From: Chloroflexia bacterium
Lineage (GTDB): Bacteria; Chloroflexota; Chloroflexia; Thermomicrobiales; JALYUS01
Assembly (NCBI GenBank): GCA_025928215.1
Contig: JAICJW010000278.1
Location: 1 to 6,103 of the forward strand
Reading direction: 5' to 3'
Length of the DNA stretch: 6,103 bases
Part shown: positions 5,728 through 6,103 of the stretch, one piece after another
How positions within the stretch are numbered: the first letter of the stretch is position 1
Layout: every line of letters starts with the position of its first letter
Notes under the pieces: model-generated
Told to the model about the DNA's origin: nothing
The model's input: the letters and a program-made list of their open reading frames with translations, nothing else
Databases searched by the model: none
Made by a program: the position numbers and the translations under genes

Positions 5728-5764
5728 CCCCTCTCCGTCACGCGGAGAGGGGTCGGGGATGAGG
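5728..5764. repeat. C-rich/G-rich hairpin repeat directly before the nuclease-domain gene
   Basis: CCCCTCTCCG (5728-5737) and CGGAGAGGGG (5743-5752) form a perfect 10-bp stem with a 5-base loop, followed by TCGGGGATGAGG (5753-5764). This hairpin plus a GGGGATGAGG right arm is a layout typical of dispersed repeats in Chloroflexota-like genomes (from general familiarity). The GAGG at its end is the apparent ribosome-binding site of the next gene. Confidence 0.8.
5761..5764 (+). promoter_or_regulatory. Shine-Dalgarno site of the nuclease-domain gene, located in the repeat's right arm
   Basis: GAGG lies 6 bases before ATG 5771. An in-frame ATG at 5759 overlaps this site and is less likely as the start. 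Confidence 0.5.
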
Positions 5765-5770
5765 TTTCCC

Positions 5771-6103
5771 ATGCACATCGCGCCCACGCACAAAGCGTTC
5801 GATGCCTACGAAACGATGCTCGCGGACTATCGCGAACGCAAGGTGACAAACGAGGGCGCGGTGCGCTTCGCCTTTCAGACGCTTCTGACGACGCTCGCGC
5901 CCGCCCGGTGGAACGTCCTCGGCGAGCAGACGATGCCGAGCGGTATCCGCATGGACGCGATCATCAAGGACGGCTACAACCTGACACGCGGCTACTGGGA
6001 GGCGAAGGACACGGCGGACGATCTCGACGAGGAAATCCGCAAGAAGACGGCGAAGGGCTACCCGCTCACCAACATCATCTTCGAGGACACACGCCGCGCC
6101 GTC
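5771..6103 (+). CDS. N-terminus of a restriction-modification-like protein with a PD-(D/E)xK nuclease domain (partial)
   Basis: Only the first 111 codons are present; the frame stays open to the window edge. A helical start (THKAFDAYETMLADYRERKVTNEGAVR split over residues 6-32) precedes GIRMDAIIKDGYNLTRGYWEAKDT (58-81). Asp62 and the Glu77-Ala-Lys79 triad arranged around two strands form a PD-(D/E)xK-type active site, with Glu29 a possible extra ligand. The segment DDLDEEIRKKTAKGYPLTNIIFED is the kind seen at the start of large single-chain restriction-modification proteins such as type ISP enzymes, which continue with a helicase, an N6-adenine methyltransferase and a target-recognition domain. 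None of these later parts is in the window, so the type is inferred. ATG 5771 is chosen for its GAGG site; ATG 5759 would add four residues. The gene is divergent from deaD and appears to be transcribed from inside the repeat-rich spacer. Confidence 0.72.
   Translation, partial: MHIAPTHKAFDAYETMLADYRERKVTNEGAVRFAFQTLLTTLAPARWNVLGEQTMPSGIRMDAIIKDGYNLTRGYWEAKDTADDLDEEIRKKTAKGYPLTNIIFEDTRRAV

Larger units (their letters stand above)
5441..5770. other. Divergent intergenic region between deaD and the nuclease-domain gene
   Basis: These 330 bases hold the deaD leader and promoter candidate, C-rich/G-rich repeat pieces at 5463-5541, 5581-5617 and 5728-5764, and about 110 bases of more A/T-containing sequence (5618-5727). 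In the latter a TATACT (5696-5701) could be a -10 box for the rightward gene, but no well-spaced -35 is seen. Short open frames here on either strand translate the repeats and are not believable genes. Confidence 0.65.

Noticed and set aside
5580..5849. Small open frames at 5580-5762 (+) and 5661-5849 (-)
   Set aside because: Both translate intergenic repeats; the second also overlaps the start of the nuclease-domain gene antisense.

Overview
The window is GC-rich (codon third positions are mostly G or C). It holds five recognisable bacterial protein genes, one truncated by the right edge, plus the last codons of a further gene at the left edge. The unusual part is the non-coding DNA: the three larger gaps and the short convergent gap are largely built of palindromic repeats. 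The base composition, the C-rich/G-rich hairpins and the CACGAAG-type palindromes resemble Chloroflexota and similar environmental high-GC bacteria. This is an inference from repeat style and general familiarity; no marker gene fixes the taxon.

Left part (1-2194, + strand). After the tail of an unidentified gene (2-67) and a 19-bp perfect inverted repeat made of heptamers (72-134), a likely three-gene operon begins. It contains larE (ATP-dependent sulfur transferase of nickel-pincer cofactor synthesis), an Rrf2-family regulator that overlaps larE by 14 bases and contains no cysteine, and a PPOX-type (pyridoxamine-phosphate-oxidase-like) flavoprotein 34 bases further on. LarE keeps a CxxC pair plus the SRIP-motif cysteine, the pattern expected of the iron-sulfur-cluster type rather than the single-cysteine sacrificial type.

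Middle (2195-3661). A 262-base gap carries two abutting palindromic elements (2231-2298 and 2297-2369), then a possible promoter. A stand-alone DUF2156/MprF-C-like aminoacyl-lipid transferase-fold gene (2457-3557) follows. Its last 13 residues and stop codon are encoded by a large palindrome (3514-3651) that fills the space before the convergent deaD gene.

Right part (3662-6103). A complete DEAD-box RNA helicase with a C-terminal DbpA RNA-binding domain lies on the - strand, behind a promoter candidate and a structured G/C-rich leader. A 330-base divergent intergenic region with C-rich/G-rich repeats separates it from the start of a + strand gene. That gene's N-terminus looks like the PD-(D/E)xK nuclease domain of a type ISP or similar restriction-modification protein. 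It runs off the window, so a defence system may lie to the right.

The larE-rrf2-PPOX genes plausibly act as one transcription unit. The other genes show no clear functional link to it or to each other. No RNA gene, CRISPR array, transposase or prophage gene was seen.
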